From: REEB95 sp035934235
GTDB lineage: Bacteria; Pseudomonadota; Alphaproteobacteria; ATCC43930; CGMCC-115725
NCBI GenBank assembly: GCA_035934235.1
Contig: DASYYB010000027.1
Location: forward strand, 53,941-117,940
Direction of reading: 5' to 3'
Length of the DNA stretch: 64,000 nucleotides
This document shows positions 1 through 8,312 of the stretch, piece by piece. How positions within the stretch are numbered: position 1 is the stretch's first letter; each line of letters starts with the position of its first letter. The notes under the pieces are model-generated. The model worked only from the letters and a program-made list of their open reading frames with translations, made no database searches and had not been told where the DNA came from. The position numbers and the translations under genes were made by a program.

Positions 1-1
1 A

Positions 2-844
2 CCGGTGCAGCACGCCGTGGTGCACGTCGATCCGCAGCACCTGAACCAGGCGCGGACCGTCGCGACCCTGACGCACGTGCAGCCGACCGTCGAGGCGCGT
101 GGCGCCATCGCCCACCCCGAAGCGGCGAGCGCCACGGCTGTCGCACGTCCCGAGAAGCGCGCCCCAGCGCCGCCGGCCACCGACAACCGCGAAACCGCGC
201 CGCGTGGCCCGGCGGCGCCCGAAGCGACGCACGTGACGCCACCGGCGCCTGAGACGCATGCCGCCACGCCGGCGCCGCATCCGCCGGCACCGACGCCCGA
301 GGGCCGGCCGGCAACGCCGCCGACGCCTGAAACGCACGTCGCGACACCGGCGCCACATCCGCCCACACCGACACCGGAGACCAGGTCCGTAACACCGGCG
401 CCCCATTCGCCGACGCCGGCACCGGAGGCCAGGTCCGCCGCGCCGGCGCCGCATCCGCCGACGCCGACGCCAGAGGCTAGGTCCGCAGCGCCGGCGCCGC
501 ATCCGCCGACACCGACTCCAGAGGCGCGGCCGGCGTCGCCGCCGCCAACACGCCAGGCTGCCGTGACCCCGCACGTCACGCCGCCGCCAATCCCGCATCC
601 GTTCACGGCGACACCGCGTCCAGCGGCGCATCCGCTGCCGCCGGTGACGGTCCAACGGCCGGTGCAGAACACCCGCATCACGCCGACGCCGCAAGGCTGG
701 CAGCGCGCGCCCGTGAAACCGGCCGCTGCCCGGCCGGAACAGCCGCCGCCGCAGCCGCATCCGGCCCCGGCCGCTCATCCCGCGCCGCCGCAAGGCGGCG
801 GCAACGGCGGTGGCCAGGGCGGCGCGCCGAACCGGCATCCTTAA
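2..844 (+). CDS. Proline-rich repeat protein, C-terminal part (cut by window edge)
   Basis: The frame is already open at the first base, so this is the C-terminal part of a longer protein whose start lies outside the window. The visible 280 residues are almost entirely Pro, Ala, Thr, His and Glu, with no hydrophobic segment and no fold that I recognise. Residues of the visible part from about 84 to 173 are tandem 16-residue units of the type ARSAAPAPHPPTPTPE. The end is basic and glycine-rich (QGGGNGGGQGGAPNRHP). Such tails occur on exported or periplasmic alphaproteobacterial proteins (for instance FecR- or DUF6600-type proteins), but the domain that would decide this is missing. It converges on the hydrolase gene at 866, with a palindrome between them. 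Confidence 0.6.
   Translation, partial: PVQHAVVHVDPQHLNQARTVATLTHVQPTVEARGAIAHPEAASATAVARPEKRAPAPPATDNRETAPRGPAAPEATHVTPPAPETHAATPAPHPPAPTPEGRPATPPTPETHVATPAPHPPTPTPETRSVTPAPHSPTPAPEARSAAPAPHPPTPTPEARSAAPAPHPPTPTPEARPASPPPTRQAAVTPHVTPPPIPHPFTATPRPAAHPLPPVTVQRPVQNTRITPTPQGWQRAPVKPAAARPEQPPPQPHPAPAAHPAPPQGGGNGGGQGGAPNRHP
254..523 (+). repeat. 48-bp coding tandem repeat (16-residue Pro-rich units)
   Basis: About five and a half units of 48 bp encode T/A-x-x-x-T/A-PAPHPPTPTPE. One unit (about residues 100-109 of the visible protein) is shortened to 10 residues, and the last two full units are identical at protein level. Unit length in whole codons keeps the frame open, as expected for slippage or recombination-driven expansion. 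Confidence 0.75.
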
Positions 845-860
845 GCCGGCGGCCGCCGGC
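845..860. terminator. Perfect 16-bp GC palindrome between converging genes
   Basis: GCCGGCGGCCGCCGGC lies directly after the TAA stop at 842-844 and 5 bases before the opposite gene's stop complement at 866. It can form a hairpin on either transcript but has no T tract, so bidirectional termination is only a suggestion. Confidence 0.4.
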
Positions 861-865
861 GGCGG

Positions 866-1885
866 TCAGTCCCAGGTGCGGTCGTCGAAGCCGGGCGGCC
901 GGTTCTGGTCGGCGCCTGACGGCAGCGGCGCCGCCGGTGCGGCCATCCAGCTTTCCATGTCGCGGATGACGACGGCCGCTTCGAGGTCGCGCGCCAGCAT
1001 GTGATAGCCGTCGCGATAATAGGCGATACGGCGCCGGCCCGGCGGCACCTTCGGCAGCCGCGCGATGAAGCGCTTCATCGCGCGCGCCGGAATCAACTCG
1101 TCGTGCGCGCCGTAAAGGATCAAGGCGCGCTCATTGAATTCGGGCGCCGCGTTCTGCGCCAGCGTCATAAGGTTGACCAGGCCCTCGATGGCGTCGGCGC
1201 GGGTCGCTTTGATGAACAGCGGGTCGTGCGCCAACTCGCGCAGCATCTCGATATTGTCGGACGCCATGATGTGCAGGCTCGAGCCGGTGAAGGTAATGCT
1301 CGGCATGAACGTATCGGCGAGCCAAAGCGCGCTGCGCTCGAAGATATTCATCTCGCCGCGGCCCCAGACTGCCGGCGCCAGCAGGATATAGCCGTCGGCA
1401 ATCGGCTTTTCGGCGCCCGCCGCGCCGGTCGCGGCGACGATGGCGACGGCGCCGCCCATGCTCTCGCCGAACACGAACAACGGCACGCCGGGATAGCGCG
1501 CGCGCAACAGGTGCGTCGCTTCGGCCATGTCCTGCGTCATGCGCTTGGCACTCGCCCACCGGCCGCGATCAGGCGCACGGCCGAAGCCGCGCTGATCATA
1601 GGCGAAGGTGGCGATGCCGTCGGCGGCCATGGCCTTCGCCGGTTCGGCGACGCCATGCGAATAATCGTTGAAGCCGTGGACGTAGAGCACCACCGCGCGC
1701 GGTCGCCCTGTCGGCAACCACGAATAAAACGGCAACTTCACACCGTCGTCGGCGTGCAGGAAGTCGCCGTCGAGCGCAGGCCTTACAGTGTCGGGAGCAT
1801 GAGGCGGCACGTCAGGTACTCCGGCGCAACCAACCAGGATCATCGGAAGCGCCAACGCCGCGACGCGGGCGAGGCGCAAATTCAC
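866..1885 (-). CDS. Alpha/beta hydrolase lipoprotein (serine aminopeptidase S33 / monoacylglycerol lipase-like)
   Basis: A 339-residue protein. The N terminus is a lipoprotein signal peptide ending in the lipobox VGCA with Cys20 as the lipidated residue, so the enzyme is probably anchored in the periplasm. The body is an alpha/beta hydrolase of the Hydrolase_4 type: oxyanion region YVHGFNDY near residue 70, nucleophile elbow GESMGG with Ser142, probable acid in GAHDELIP and His in GYHML. The substrate cannot be read from sequence; relatives cleave lipid esters or short acyl esters. Its start overlaps the stop of the upstream ABC ATPase by 4 bases, implying translational coupling. Confidence 0.85.
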   Translation of the reverse strand: MNLRLARVAALALPMILVGCAGVPDVPPHAPDTVRPALDGDFLHADDGVKLPFYSWLPTGRPRAVVLYVHGFNDYSHGVAEPAKAMAADGIATFAYDQRGFGRAPDRGRWASAKRMTQDMAEATHLLRARYPGVPLFVFGESMGGAVAIVAATGAAGAEKPIADGYILLAPAVWGRGEMNIFERSALWLADTFMPSITFTGSSLHIMASDNIEMLRELAHDPLFIKATRADAIEGLVNLMTLAQNAAPEFNERALILYGAHDELIPARAMKRFIARLPKVPPGRRRIAYYRDGYHMLARDLEAAVVIRDMESWMAAPAAPLPSGADQNRPPGFDDRTWD

Positions 1886-2847
1886 GCGGACGTTCCCGGC
1901 CGGGTCAGGCGCAGGAAGATGTCCTCAAGATCGGTTTCCTCGCTCGAAACGTCGCGAATGGCAAGTCCGGCGGCGGCGACCGCCGCCAGCACCTCGCCGA
2001 CATGGGCGCGGCTCGGCTTGTAATGGAAGACCACGCGATCGGGCGCCTCGAGCGCCAGGCCCATCGCCTGCAGCGCCGGCGGCAGCGCGTTCACCGGTGC
2101 CATCAGCGTCAAGCTCAGCTTCTTCTCGTCGACTTTGCGCACCAGCGCCTGGGTTTCATCACAAGCGACAAGACGCCCTTCGTCGATAATCGCGATGATG
2201 CGGCAGAGTTCCTCGGCCTCTTCGAGGTAATGCGTCGTCAGCAGCACGGTGGTGCCGGCAGCGGCGAGTTCGCGCACGGTCGTCCACAGCTGGAGACGAA
2301 GCTCGACGTCGACGCCCGCCGTCGGCTCGTCGAGCACCAGCACCGGCGGCGAATGCACCATCGCCTTGGCCATCATCAGCCGGCGCCGCATGCCGCCCGA
2401 CAGCGTGCGCGCCGGCGCATCGGCTTTTTCGGTCAGGCCGACGAGCGCGAGGAGTTCGGCCGTGCGGCGTTCGGCCTTGGGCACGCCGTAGAGCCCGGCC
2501 TGGACGTCCAACAGCTCGCGCGCCGCGAAAAACGAATCGAGATTCAATTCCTGCGGCACGACGCCGATGGCGGCGCGCGCGTTGCGCGGGTCCTCGTCGA
2601 TGTCGATCCCCCAGATCTTGGCGCTGCCGGATGATTTGATCACCAAGCCGGCGAGGATGTTGATCAGCGTCGATTTGCCGGCGCCGTTGGGGCCGAGCAG
2701 GCCGAAAATAGCGCCACGCGGGATCGCCAGGTCGATGCCGTCCAGCGCCGGCTTGCTCCGGCCGTTGCCGCCGTAGAATTTGGTCAGGCCTTTGATCTCG
2801 ACCGCCTGGGCGGGCGGCGCGCTCGTGAGCGCGTTGCGGCTGGTCAT
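1882..2847 (-). CDS. ABC transporter ATP-binding protein (ABC-2 / DrrA-CcmA type)
   Basis: About 321 residues from the ATG at 2847; the frame extends to 2997 but the family N terminus fits 2847. All ABC motifs are present: Walker A GPNGAGKST (residues 52-60), signature LSGGMRRRL, Walker B LVLDEPTAGVD and the switch His in TTHYLEE. The C-terminal 80 residues resemble the DUF4162-like tail of drug or polysaccharide exporters and end in ETDLEDIFLRLT. Such ATPases normally pair with an ABC-2 permease, but none is encoded here: the downstream partner is the lipoprotein hydrolase and the upstream neighbour is divergent. The permease may be elsewhere in the genome. Confidence 0.9.
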   Translation of the reverse strand: MTSRNALTSAPPAQAVEIKGLTKFYGGNGRSKPALDGIDLAIPRGAIFGLLGPNGAGKSTLINILAGLVIKSSGSAKIWGIDIDEDPRNARAAIGVVPQELNLDSFFAARELLDVQAGLYGVPKAERRTAELLALVGLTEKADAPARTLSGGMRRRLMMAKAMVHSPPVLVLDEPTAGVDVELRLQLWTTVRELAAAGTTVLLTTHYLEEAEELCRIIAIIDEGRLVACDETQALVRKVDEKKLSLTLMAPVNALPPALQAMGLALEAPDRVVFHYKPSRAHVGEVLAAVAAAGLAIRDVSSEETDLEDIFLRLTRPGTSA

Positions 2848-2907
2848 TGATTGTACCGGCGTAATGCGTATCATCCGCGCCGCAAACGGGTCAATCGAGC
2901 GGGCAGC

Positions 2908-3120
2908 ATGCCAGGGATCAAGCCTTTCGAGACGGTTACGGTCGATACCGACAAGGTCGCATGCGCCGGCGAAGGTGGCGGCCTGGTCGGCGGCCATCCC
3001 AAGGTCTATCTCAATCTCGGGCCCGGTGGCCGGGTCGAGTGCCCGTATTGCTCGCGCCTGTTCCTCAAGCGCGGCGCGCCGGCGGAATATCCGCCCAACC
3101 AGACTAGCAAGACGGCCTAG
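2908..3120 (+). CDS. Zinc-finger domain protein (zf-CHCC, NDUFS6-like)
   Basis: A 70-residue protein from the ATG at 2908; an in-frame start at 2851 would add an unsupported basic leader. It has the zf-CHCC pattern (PF10276): Cys19, then GGHPKVYL with His30, then CPYC with Cys45 and Cys48. The family includes the bacterial counterpart of the complex I accessory subunit NDUFS6 and is common in Alphaproteobacteria, where it is thought to act in complex I assembly or stability. It is divergent from the ABC ATPase, about 60 bases from it, and lies just upstream of polA. Confidence 0.85.
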   Translation: MPGIKPFETVTVDTDKVACAGEGGGLVGGHPKVYLNLGPGGRVECPYCSRLFLKRGAPAEYPPNQTSKTA

Positions 3121-3184
3121 ACGCGCGGCGTGGCCGCGCGCTTTGTCCGTGCACTGGGCGGCATTGTGGTGAAGAATTCACGCC

Positions 3185-6079
3185 ATGCCCGACTCACGTG
3201 CCAAGCCGGCGCCCAAGGCGAACCATAAAAAGAGCGGCGACGCCGGCGGCGCGACCAAACCCAAGCACGTCTATCTGATCGACGGCTCGGGCTTCATCTT
3301 CCGCGCCTATCACGCGATGCCCAAGCTGACGCGGCCGGACAAGACGCCGGTCGGTGCGGTGCTCGGCTTCTGCAACATGATCCTGAAGCTGGTCGGCGAG
3401 ACCGACGCCGATCATGTCGCCGTGGTCTTCGACGTTGCGCGCATTACGTTCCGCAATCGCCTCTACAAGGATTACAAGGCGCACCGGCCCGAACCGCCGG
3501 ACGATCTGGTGCCGCAATTCGCGCTGGTGCGCGAGGCGGTGGACGCCTTCAACGTCTGCCGCATCGAGCAGCCCGATTACGAGGCTGACGACCTGATCGC
3601 GACCTATGCCGACGCGGCGGTGCGCGAAGGCGCCCGCGTCACGATCGTCTCGTCCGACAAGGATCTGATGCAGCTGGTCTCGGACAAGATCGAGCTTTAC
3701 GACGCGATGCGCGACCGGCCGATCCGCGCGCCCGAGGTGGTGGAGAAGTTCGGCGTCGGCCCCGACAAGGTGATCGACGTGTTGGCCTTGTGGGGCGACA
3801 GCAGCGACAACGTGCCGGGTGTACCCGGCATCGGGGCCAAGACCGCGGCCGAGCTCATCAACCAGTACGGCGATCTCGAAACCCTGCTGAAACGCGCCGA
3901 CGAGATCAAGCAACCGAAGCGGCGCGAGGCGCTGACCGAGCACGTCGCCGATGCTCGGCTGTCGAAGAAGCTGGTGACGCTCGACCATGCGGTGCCGCTG
4001 CCGTGCCCGTTATCGGACCTGGCCGTACGGCCGCTCGATCCGGCGAAATTGGCGGCGTTTCTCCAGGCGCAGGGCTTCCGCGCGCTGCTGGGCCGCGTTC
4101 AGGCCAAACTCGGTTCGGGTGGCCACGCCGCGCCGGCCGAAGACGGAGCCGCGAGTCCACGGCCCGCCGCCGATATTAAAGCGCCGGCGCCGGCCGCAAC
4201 GGTGGTCGCGGCGGATCTCGCCGCCGCCAAGCAGAATTACGAGCTGGTGCAGGATGTGGCCGTCCTCGATCGCTGGATCGCGTCCGCCTTCGCCAAGGGC
4301 GCGGTCGCCGTCGACACCGAAACCAGCTCGCTCGATGCCGTCGCTGCCGATCTGGTCGGCGTGTCGCTGGCGCTCGAGCCGGGCGTCGCCTGTTATATCC
4401 CCGTCGGCCACACCAGCGGCGCGCCCGGCGCACTCGACCTCGCGGGCGCCGGTGCGGCGCCGAAGCAGATTGCGCGCGACACCGTCATCGAACGGCTCAA
4501 GCCGCTGCTCGAGGATCCGGGCGTCCTCAAGATCGGCCAGAACATCAAATACGACATGCAGGTGCTCGGCCGTTACGGCGTCGCGGTCGGACCGATCGAT
4601 TGCACCATGCTGTTGTCGTTCGTCCTCGATGCCGGGCTGCATGGCCACGGCCTCGACGAACTAGCCAAGCTCCACTTCGGCCACGACATGATCAAGTACA
4701 AGGACGTCGCCGGCAGCGGCAAAAGCCATATCGGCTTCGCGGCCGTGCCGCTCGACCGCGCCTGCGACTATTCCGCCGAGGACGCCGATTACACGCTGCG
4801 GCTGCATCGGCTGCTGAAGCCGCGGCTCGTCGCCGAGCATCGCATCGCGTTCTACGAAACCGTCGAGCGGCCGCTGCCTGTCGTCGTCGGCGCGATGGAG
4901 CGCGCCGGTATCACCGTCGACCGCGCCGAACTCAAACGCTTGAGCGACGATTTCGCCCGGCGCATCGCCGAGGCCGAGACCGAAATCCACAAGCTTGCCG
5001 GCCATCCGTTCAACGTCGGCTCGCCGCAGCAGCTCGGCAAGGTCTTGTTCGAGGAGTTGAACCTCGAGCGCTTCGGCCGCAAGACCAAGTCGGGCGCCAA
5101 TTCGACCGATGCGGCCGTGCTCGAAGAGCTGGCCGAGGCGCATCCGCTGCCGGCCAAGGTGCTGGAATGGCGCGAGCTCGCGAAGCTCAAATCGACCTAT
5201 GCCGACGCGCTGGTGCAGGAAATCAATCCCGTTACGGGCCGCGTCCATACGAGCTACTCGCTCACCGGCGCGGCGACCGGCCGGCTGGCATCGAGCGATC
5301 CCAATCTCCAGAACATTCCGATTCGCACCGAGGAAGGCCGCAAGATTCGCCATGCCTTCATCGCCGCGCCCGGCTGTCTACTGATCTCGGCGGATTACAG
5401 CCAGATCGAGCTGCGTCTCGCCGCGCATGTCGGCGACATCGGTCCGCTGAAGGAAGCGTTCCGCGACGGGCTCGACATCCACGCGATGACCGCGAGCCAG
5501 GTCTTCGGCGTGCCCATCGAAGGGATGGATCCGATGCTGCGGCGGCGCGCCAAGGCGATCAATTTCGGCATCCTCTATGGCATCAGCGCTTTCGGCCTCG
5601 GCCGCCAGATCGACGTGCCGCAAGCCGAGGCCGGTAAATTCATCAAGGCCTATTTCGACCGCTTTCCGGGCATCCGCAACTACATGGACCGCACCAAGGA
5701 ATTCGCGCGCGAGAATGGCTATGTCGAAACGCTGTTCGGCCGCCGTTGCTATGTGCCCGGGATCAAGGACCCGATCCCGGCGCGGCGCGGCTTTTCCGAG
5801 CGCGCGGCGATCAACGCGCCGCTCCAGGGCGCTGCCGCCGACATCATTAAACGCGCCATGCGGCGGATTCCATCGGCGCTGGCGCAAGCCGGCCTCAAGG
5901 CCAAGATGCTGCTCCAGGTGCACGACGAGCTCGTGTTCGAGGCGCCTGAAGCCGAAGCCAAGAAGACCGCCGCGTTGGTTAAAGAGGTGATGGAAAACGC
6001 CCATCGCCCCGCCGTCGAGCTGTCGGTGCCGCTGGTCGTCGATACCGGCATGGCGCGTCATTGGGACGCAGCCCATTGA
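3185..6079 (+). CDS. polA: DNA polymerase I
   Basis: A 964-residue, three-domain enzyme for Okazaki fragment maturation and repair synthesis. After a basic 25-residue leader, the 5' nuclease (about 28-320) shows YKAHR, the acidic cluster PDYEADDLIA and the helix-hairpin-helix GVPGIGAKTAAEL. The 3'-5' proofreading domain is intact: VDTETSS (Exo I), NIKYD (Exo II) and YSAEDADYTL (Exo III). This matters because many PolA proteins have lost it. The polymerase has motif A SADYSQIELR, motif B RRAKAINFGILYG and motif C VHDELVFE. Length is near that of other alphaproteobacterial PolA proteins. Start: ATG preceded by GAAG. Confidence 0.98.
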   Translation: MPDSRAKPAPKANHKKSGDAGGATKPKHVYLIDGSGFIFRAYHAMPKLTRPDKTPVGAVLGFCNMILKLVGETDADHVAVVFDVARITFRNRLYKDYKAHRPEPPDDLVPQFALVREAVDAFNVCRIEQPDYEADDLIATYADAAVREGARVTIVSSDKDLMQLVSDKIELYDAMRDRPIRAPEVVEKFGVGPDKVIDVLALWGDSSDNVPGVPGIGAKTAAELINQYGDLETLLKRADEIKQPKRREALTEHVADARLSKKLVTLDHAVPLPCPLSDLAVRPLDPAKLAAFLQAQGFRALLGRVQAKLGSGGHAAPAEDGAASPRPAADIKAPAPAATVVAADLAAAKQNYELVQDVAVLDRWIASAFAKGAVAVDTETSSLDAVAADLVGVSLALEPGVACYIPVGHTSGAPGALDLAGAGAAPKQIARDTVIERLKPLLEDPGVLKIGQNIKYDMQVLGRYGVAVGPIDCTMLLSFVLDAGLHGHGLDELAKLHFGHDMIKYKDVAGSGKSHIGFAAVPLDRACDYSAEDADYTLRLHRLLKPRLVAEHRIAFYETVERPLPVVVGAMERAGITVDRAELKRLSDDFARRIAEAETEIHKLAGHPFNVGSPQQLGKVLFEELNLERFGRKTKSGANSTDAAVLEELAEAHPLPAKVLEWRELAKLKSTYADALVQEINPVTGRVHTSYSLTGAATGRLASSDPNLQNIPIRTEEGRKIRHAFIAAPGCLLISADYSQIELRLAAHVGDIGPLKEAFRDGLDIHAMTASQVFGVPIEGMDPMLRRRAKAINFGILYGISAFGLGRQIDVPQAEAGKFIKAYFDRFPGIRNYMDRTKEFARENGYVETLFGRRCYVPGIKDPIPARRGFSERAAINAPLQGAAADIIKRAMRRIPSALAQAGLKAKMLLQVHDELVFEAPEAEAKKTAALVKEVMENAHRPAVELSVPLVVDTGMARHWDAAH

Positions 6080-6179
6080 GCCATCGGTGTCGGCGTGCCG
6101 TGGGCCGAGGTTCCGCGTCACTCACGCGGCCGCATGTGCCGGAGAATCTTGTGGATGACACACGCCGCCGCGTGGCGGT

Positions 6180-6195
6180 TTTAACCACCGTTAAA
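6180..6195. promoter_or_regulatory. Inverted repeat TTTAAC-CACC-GTTAAA upstream of the PAS gene
   Basis: A perfect 6-bp inverted repeat with a 4-base spacer sits about 50 bases before the GTG of the PAS_5 gene. It contains two TTAA cores 10 bp apart. This resembles, but does not match, the alphaproteobacterial CtrA site TTAA-N7-TTAA, because here the spacer is 6. It is a plausible operator for an unknown regulator. Confidence 0.3.
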
Positions 6196-6246
6196 CCGTT
6201 GTGGCTAAGGTGTGACCGAGCAAAAACGTCGAGGGCGAAGGCGGCT

Positions 6247-6774
6247 GTGCAGAGTGAGTTTCACGACGACCCGATTCTGGGTCCGGCTTACGATTATTGG
6301 CGCAGCAAGTGCCACAACGGCGGCTTGCCGTGCCGTCGTGACGTCGATCCGATCGAGATTCCCCGCCTGTTGCCGCATCTGCTGATCAGCGAGCTGGTCG
6401 ATGGCGGTGCGCGGCTGCGCCATCGACTGGCCGGCACCGCGGTCGTCGCGGCCTATGGCGGCGAACTGACCGGCAAGCATTGCGACGAGATTTGTCCACC
6501 GGAGCGCCGCGCCTCGATCATCACGCAATATCGACTGATCTGCGAACACAAGCAGCCGTTGCTGCTGCGGCATCGCTATCTTTCGTCGCACCAGGTGCCG
6601 TTGATCTGTCACCGCCTCGTGATGCCGTTGTCCGAGGATACGCAGACGGTGAGCCAATTCGTCGCCGCACTGCGTTTCGAATATCACGGCAATGCGTATG
6701 AATGGGCCGGCCGTTGGGCCGCGTCGGCCGGCGATTTCACCTTCGAGGATGGCTACAGCGCGCTTGTCGCGTAG
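6247..6774 (+). CDS. PAS domain-containing protein (PAS_5 family)
   Basis: About 175 residues from the GTG at 6247, which follows a purine-rich GAGGGCGAAGG. The frame stays open back to 6061, but that part overlaps the polA end and looks non-coding. The pattern (a DPILGPAYDYWRSK opening, a RRDVDPIEIPRLLPHLLI strand, then a RLAGTAVVAAYG core) is that of PF07310, a stand-alone PAS_5 fold abundant in Rhodospirillales and relatives. No output domain is attached. Ligand and partner are unknown; these proteins are usually annotated as sensory or regulatory by fold only. Confidence 0.75.
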   Translation: MQSEFHDDPILGPAYDYWRSKCHNGGLPCRRDVDPIEIPRLLPHLLISELVDGGARLRHRLAGTAVVAAYGGELTGKHCDEICPPERRASIITQYRLICEHKQPLLLRHRYLSSHQVPLICHRLVMPLSEDTQTVSQFVAALRFEYHGNAYEWAGRWAASAGDFTFEDGYSALVA

Positions 6775-6786
6775 GCCGGCGGCCTA
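6772..6786. terminator. Hairpin TAGGCC-GGC-GGCCTA made from two opposing stop codons
   Basis: A perfect 6-bp stem with a 3-base loop joins the converging PAS gene and the small gene at 6784. The 5' end of the stem is the TAG stop of the plus gene and the 3' end is the complement of the TAG stop of the minus gene. No T tract follows. Confidence 0.45.
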
Positions 6787-6966
6787 GCACTGCGGCACTT
6801 TAGAGCGCGCCGCATTGCGCTCGGCGAGTTCGGCCAGCCGCTCGAACTGGGCGGCGACTTCCAGCAATTCGAACCGCAGCGTCGCGCTTCTCGTGTCGCG
6901 CGCCAGCGCACGCAAGCGGGCCGCTTGCGCGCGATAAGTGGTGACTGCCGAGGGTCTGTCGGCCAT
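6784..6966 (-). CDS. Small conserved helical protein (60 residues), function unknown
   Basis: The start is the ATG at 6966, preceded by GGAG six bases upstream. The product is a charged, probably all-helical 60-mer (opening MADRPSAVTTYRAQAARLR, then a heptad-like LRFELLEVAAQFERLAELAE) with one C-terminal Cys. Similar short proteins are scattered in Alphaproteobacteria without known function. It could be a small regulator or an oligomerising coiled-coil peptide. Its 3' end shares a hairpin with the PAS gene. Confidence 0.6.
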   Translation of the reverse strand: MADRPSAVTTYRAQAARLRALARDTRSATLRFELLEVAAQFERLAELAERNAARSKVPQC

Positions 6967-7071
6967 ACCCAACTCCGGTTGACCCGCGGCGAGCCTATGC
7001 CGCGTGAGTCCGCGAGAGTGGTGACGTTTCCGTGACCGGGCGTGCTGCGGTGCAATAAGTCGCCCGGCGGG

Positions 7072-7848
7072 TTAACGCCGCGCGAGGGCAACCGCAAGAT
7101 TGCAGGCGATCGAAACCAGCAGCGCCAGCATCAGCGCCACCGGCGCGCCGAACGGCATCGCGGCGACGTGGAGCGCGATGAGGGCGGCGGCGAATCCGCC
7201 CAGGCCGATCACCGCGTTGGCCGTCAGCGCTGCGGTCGCACGGCCGCCGATTCGCGGTTGGAAGATGAGAATCAGGCTGATCAGGACGATCGGGAACAGC
7301 GCCAAGAGTCCGGTCACCGTCGGTCCGACGCGCGTGCTCAAGACCACCACGGCGGCGACCAGTGTCGACACCATGCCGGCGCGCAACGGCACGTCGTAGC
7401 GGCGGCGTATCGTCGGCGGCATCGGCGCCGCGCGAAACCTTCGGCTGATGGCCAGGCACGCAGCGAAGACGACGACATTGAGCAAAACCGCCTCGAGCAA
7501 CGTCCAATCCACGCTGCGGGCCGCGACCGACAGCACGATCCAGGCGCCGAGCGCGGCGGCGAGACTAACCGCCACGCCGCGCGACTGGGCGACGACGGCG
7601 TGCACGGTGCAGAACACCATGTTGGCGGCATTGGCGGCAAGGCTCGCCAGCGCGCTGGCAGCGATGAATCTGGAATCGTGGTCGAGCGCGAGAAAGACAT
7701 AAGCAGGGCCGGCGGCAATCGGCAGCGTCGCCACCATGGCGCCGATCAATGGGCCGGCCCGCTCGGCGGTGCGCGCCGCGCCGACGACGAAGGCGGCGGT
7801 GATTGCCAGCTTCGCCGCCAGCACCAGCCCGTAATCTCCTGATCCCAT
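7072..7848 (-). CDS. Uncharacterised multi-pass inner-membrane protein
   Basis: 258 residues from the ATG at 7848; the frame extends to 8058 but the added part is non-hydrophobic and unlike coding sequence. The chain is almost wholly hydrophobic, with about eight predicted membrane spans separated by short loops. One basic loop (SRRFRAAPMPPTIRRRYD) falls near the middle, suggesting two halves of about four spans each. I see no transporter signature. A permease of small molecules or a two-repeat membrane protein family is possible. No obvious partner is encoded alongside. Confidence 0.65.
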   Translation of the reverse strand: MGSGDYGLVLAAKLAITAAFVVGAARTAERAGPLIGAMVATLPIAAGPAYVFLALDHDSRFIAASALASLAANAANMVFCTVHAVVAQSRGVAVSLAAALGAWIVLSVAARSVDWTLLEAVLLNVVVFAACLAISRRFRAAPMPPTIRRRYDVPLRAGMVSTLVAAVVVLSTRVGPTVTGLLALFPIVLISLILIFQPRIGGRATAALTANAVIGLGGFAAALIALHVAAMPFGAPVALMLALLVSIACNLAVALARR

Positions 7849-8108
7849 GTCTCGCTGTTCGAGCGCCCGGCCGGGCGCCGCCCCCATGCTGCGCGGTGGT
7901 GCGGCGCGACTTTGCCGGGTCCGGACGGTTCCGTCGAGCCCGCCGCCGGCAGAAGTCAGGATCGGGCGGTGAGGACTCGGGCCGGCGCTTGTGCAATAAT
8001 TCGAACAACCGTCGGCAGTGCGATATCCAGGCGCCGGCGGCCGAGAGACGCGCAACAACCGGGTAGAACGCCCCGCGCTCCCGCCTGCTGATTTGGTGGG
8101 AGGCGCGA

Positions 8109-8312
8109 ATGCGCTGTTATTTCATGCGGGATGGCCATATCGGCGCGGTCGAGATGCTGACCGACGCATCCGACGCCGCAGCGATTGCGCAGGCCCAAGC
8201 GCTCTTCGAGCAACGCAAAGACAAATTCGCCGGCTTCGAGGTATGGGACCGCGCCCGCTTCGTGCACCGTTATCCGCCGGATCGGGTCGACCGGCGCGCG
8301 GGGGAAAGGTGA
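8109..8312 (+). CDS. Small conserved protein (67 residues), function unknown
   Basis: Starts at an ATG with an ideal GGGAGG ribosome site five bases away. The product opens MRCYFMRDGHIGAVEML, continues with a helix rich in Ala and Gln, and has the motif FAGFEVWDRARFVHRYP. Short proteins of this pattern occur in several Alphaproteobacteria (from memory, not searched). A small alpha+beta fold is likely. Its stop overlaps the start of the next small frame (GTGA), so the two are probably translated together. Confidence 0.6.
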   Translation: MRCYFMRDGHIGAVEMLTDASDAAAIAQAQALFEQRKDKFAGFEVWDRARFVHRYPPDRVDRRAGER

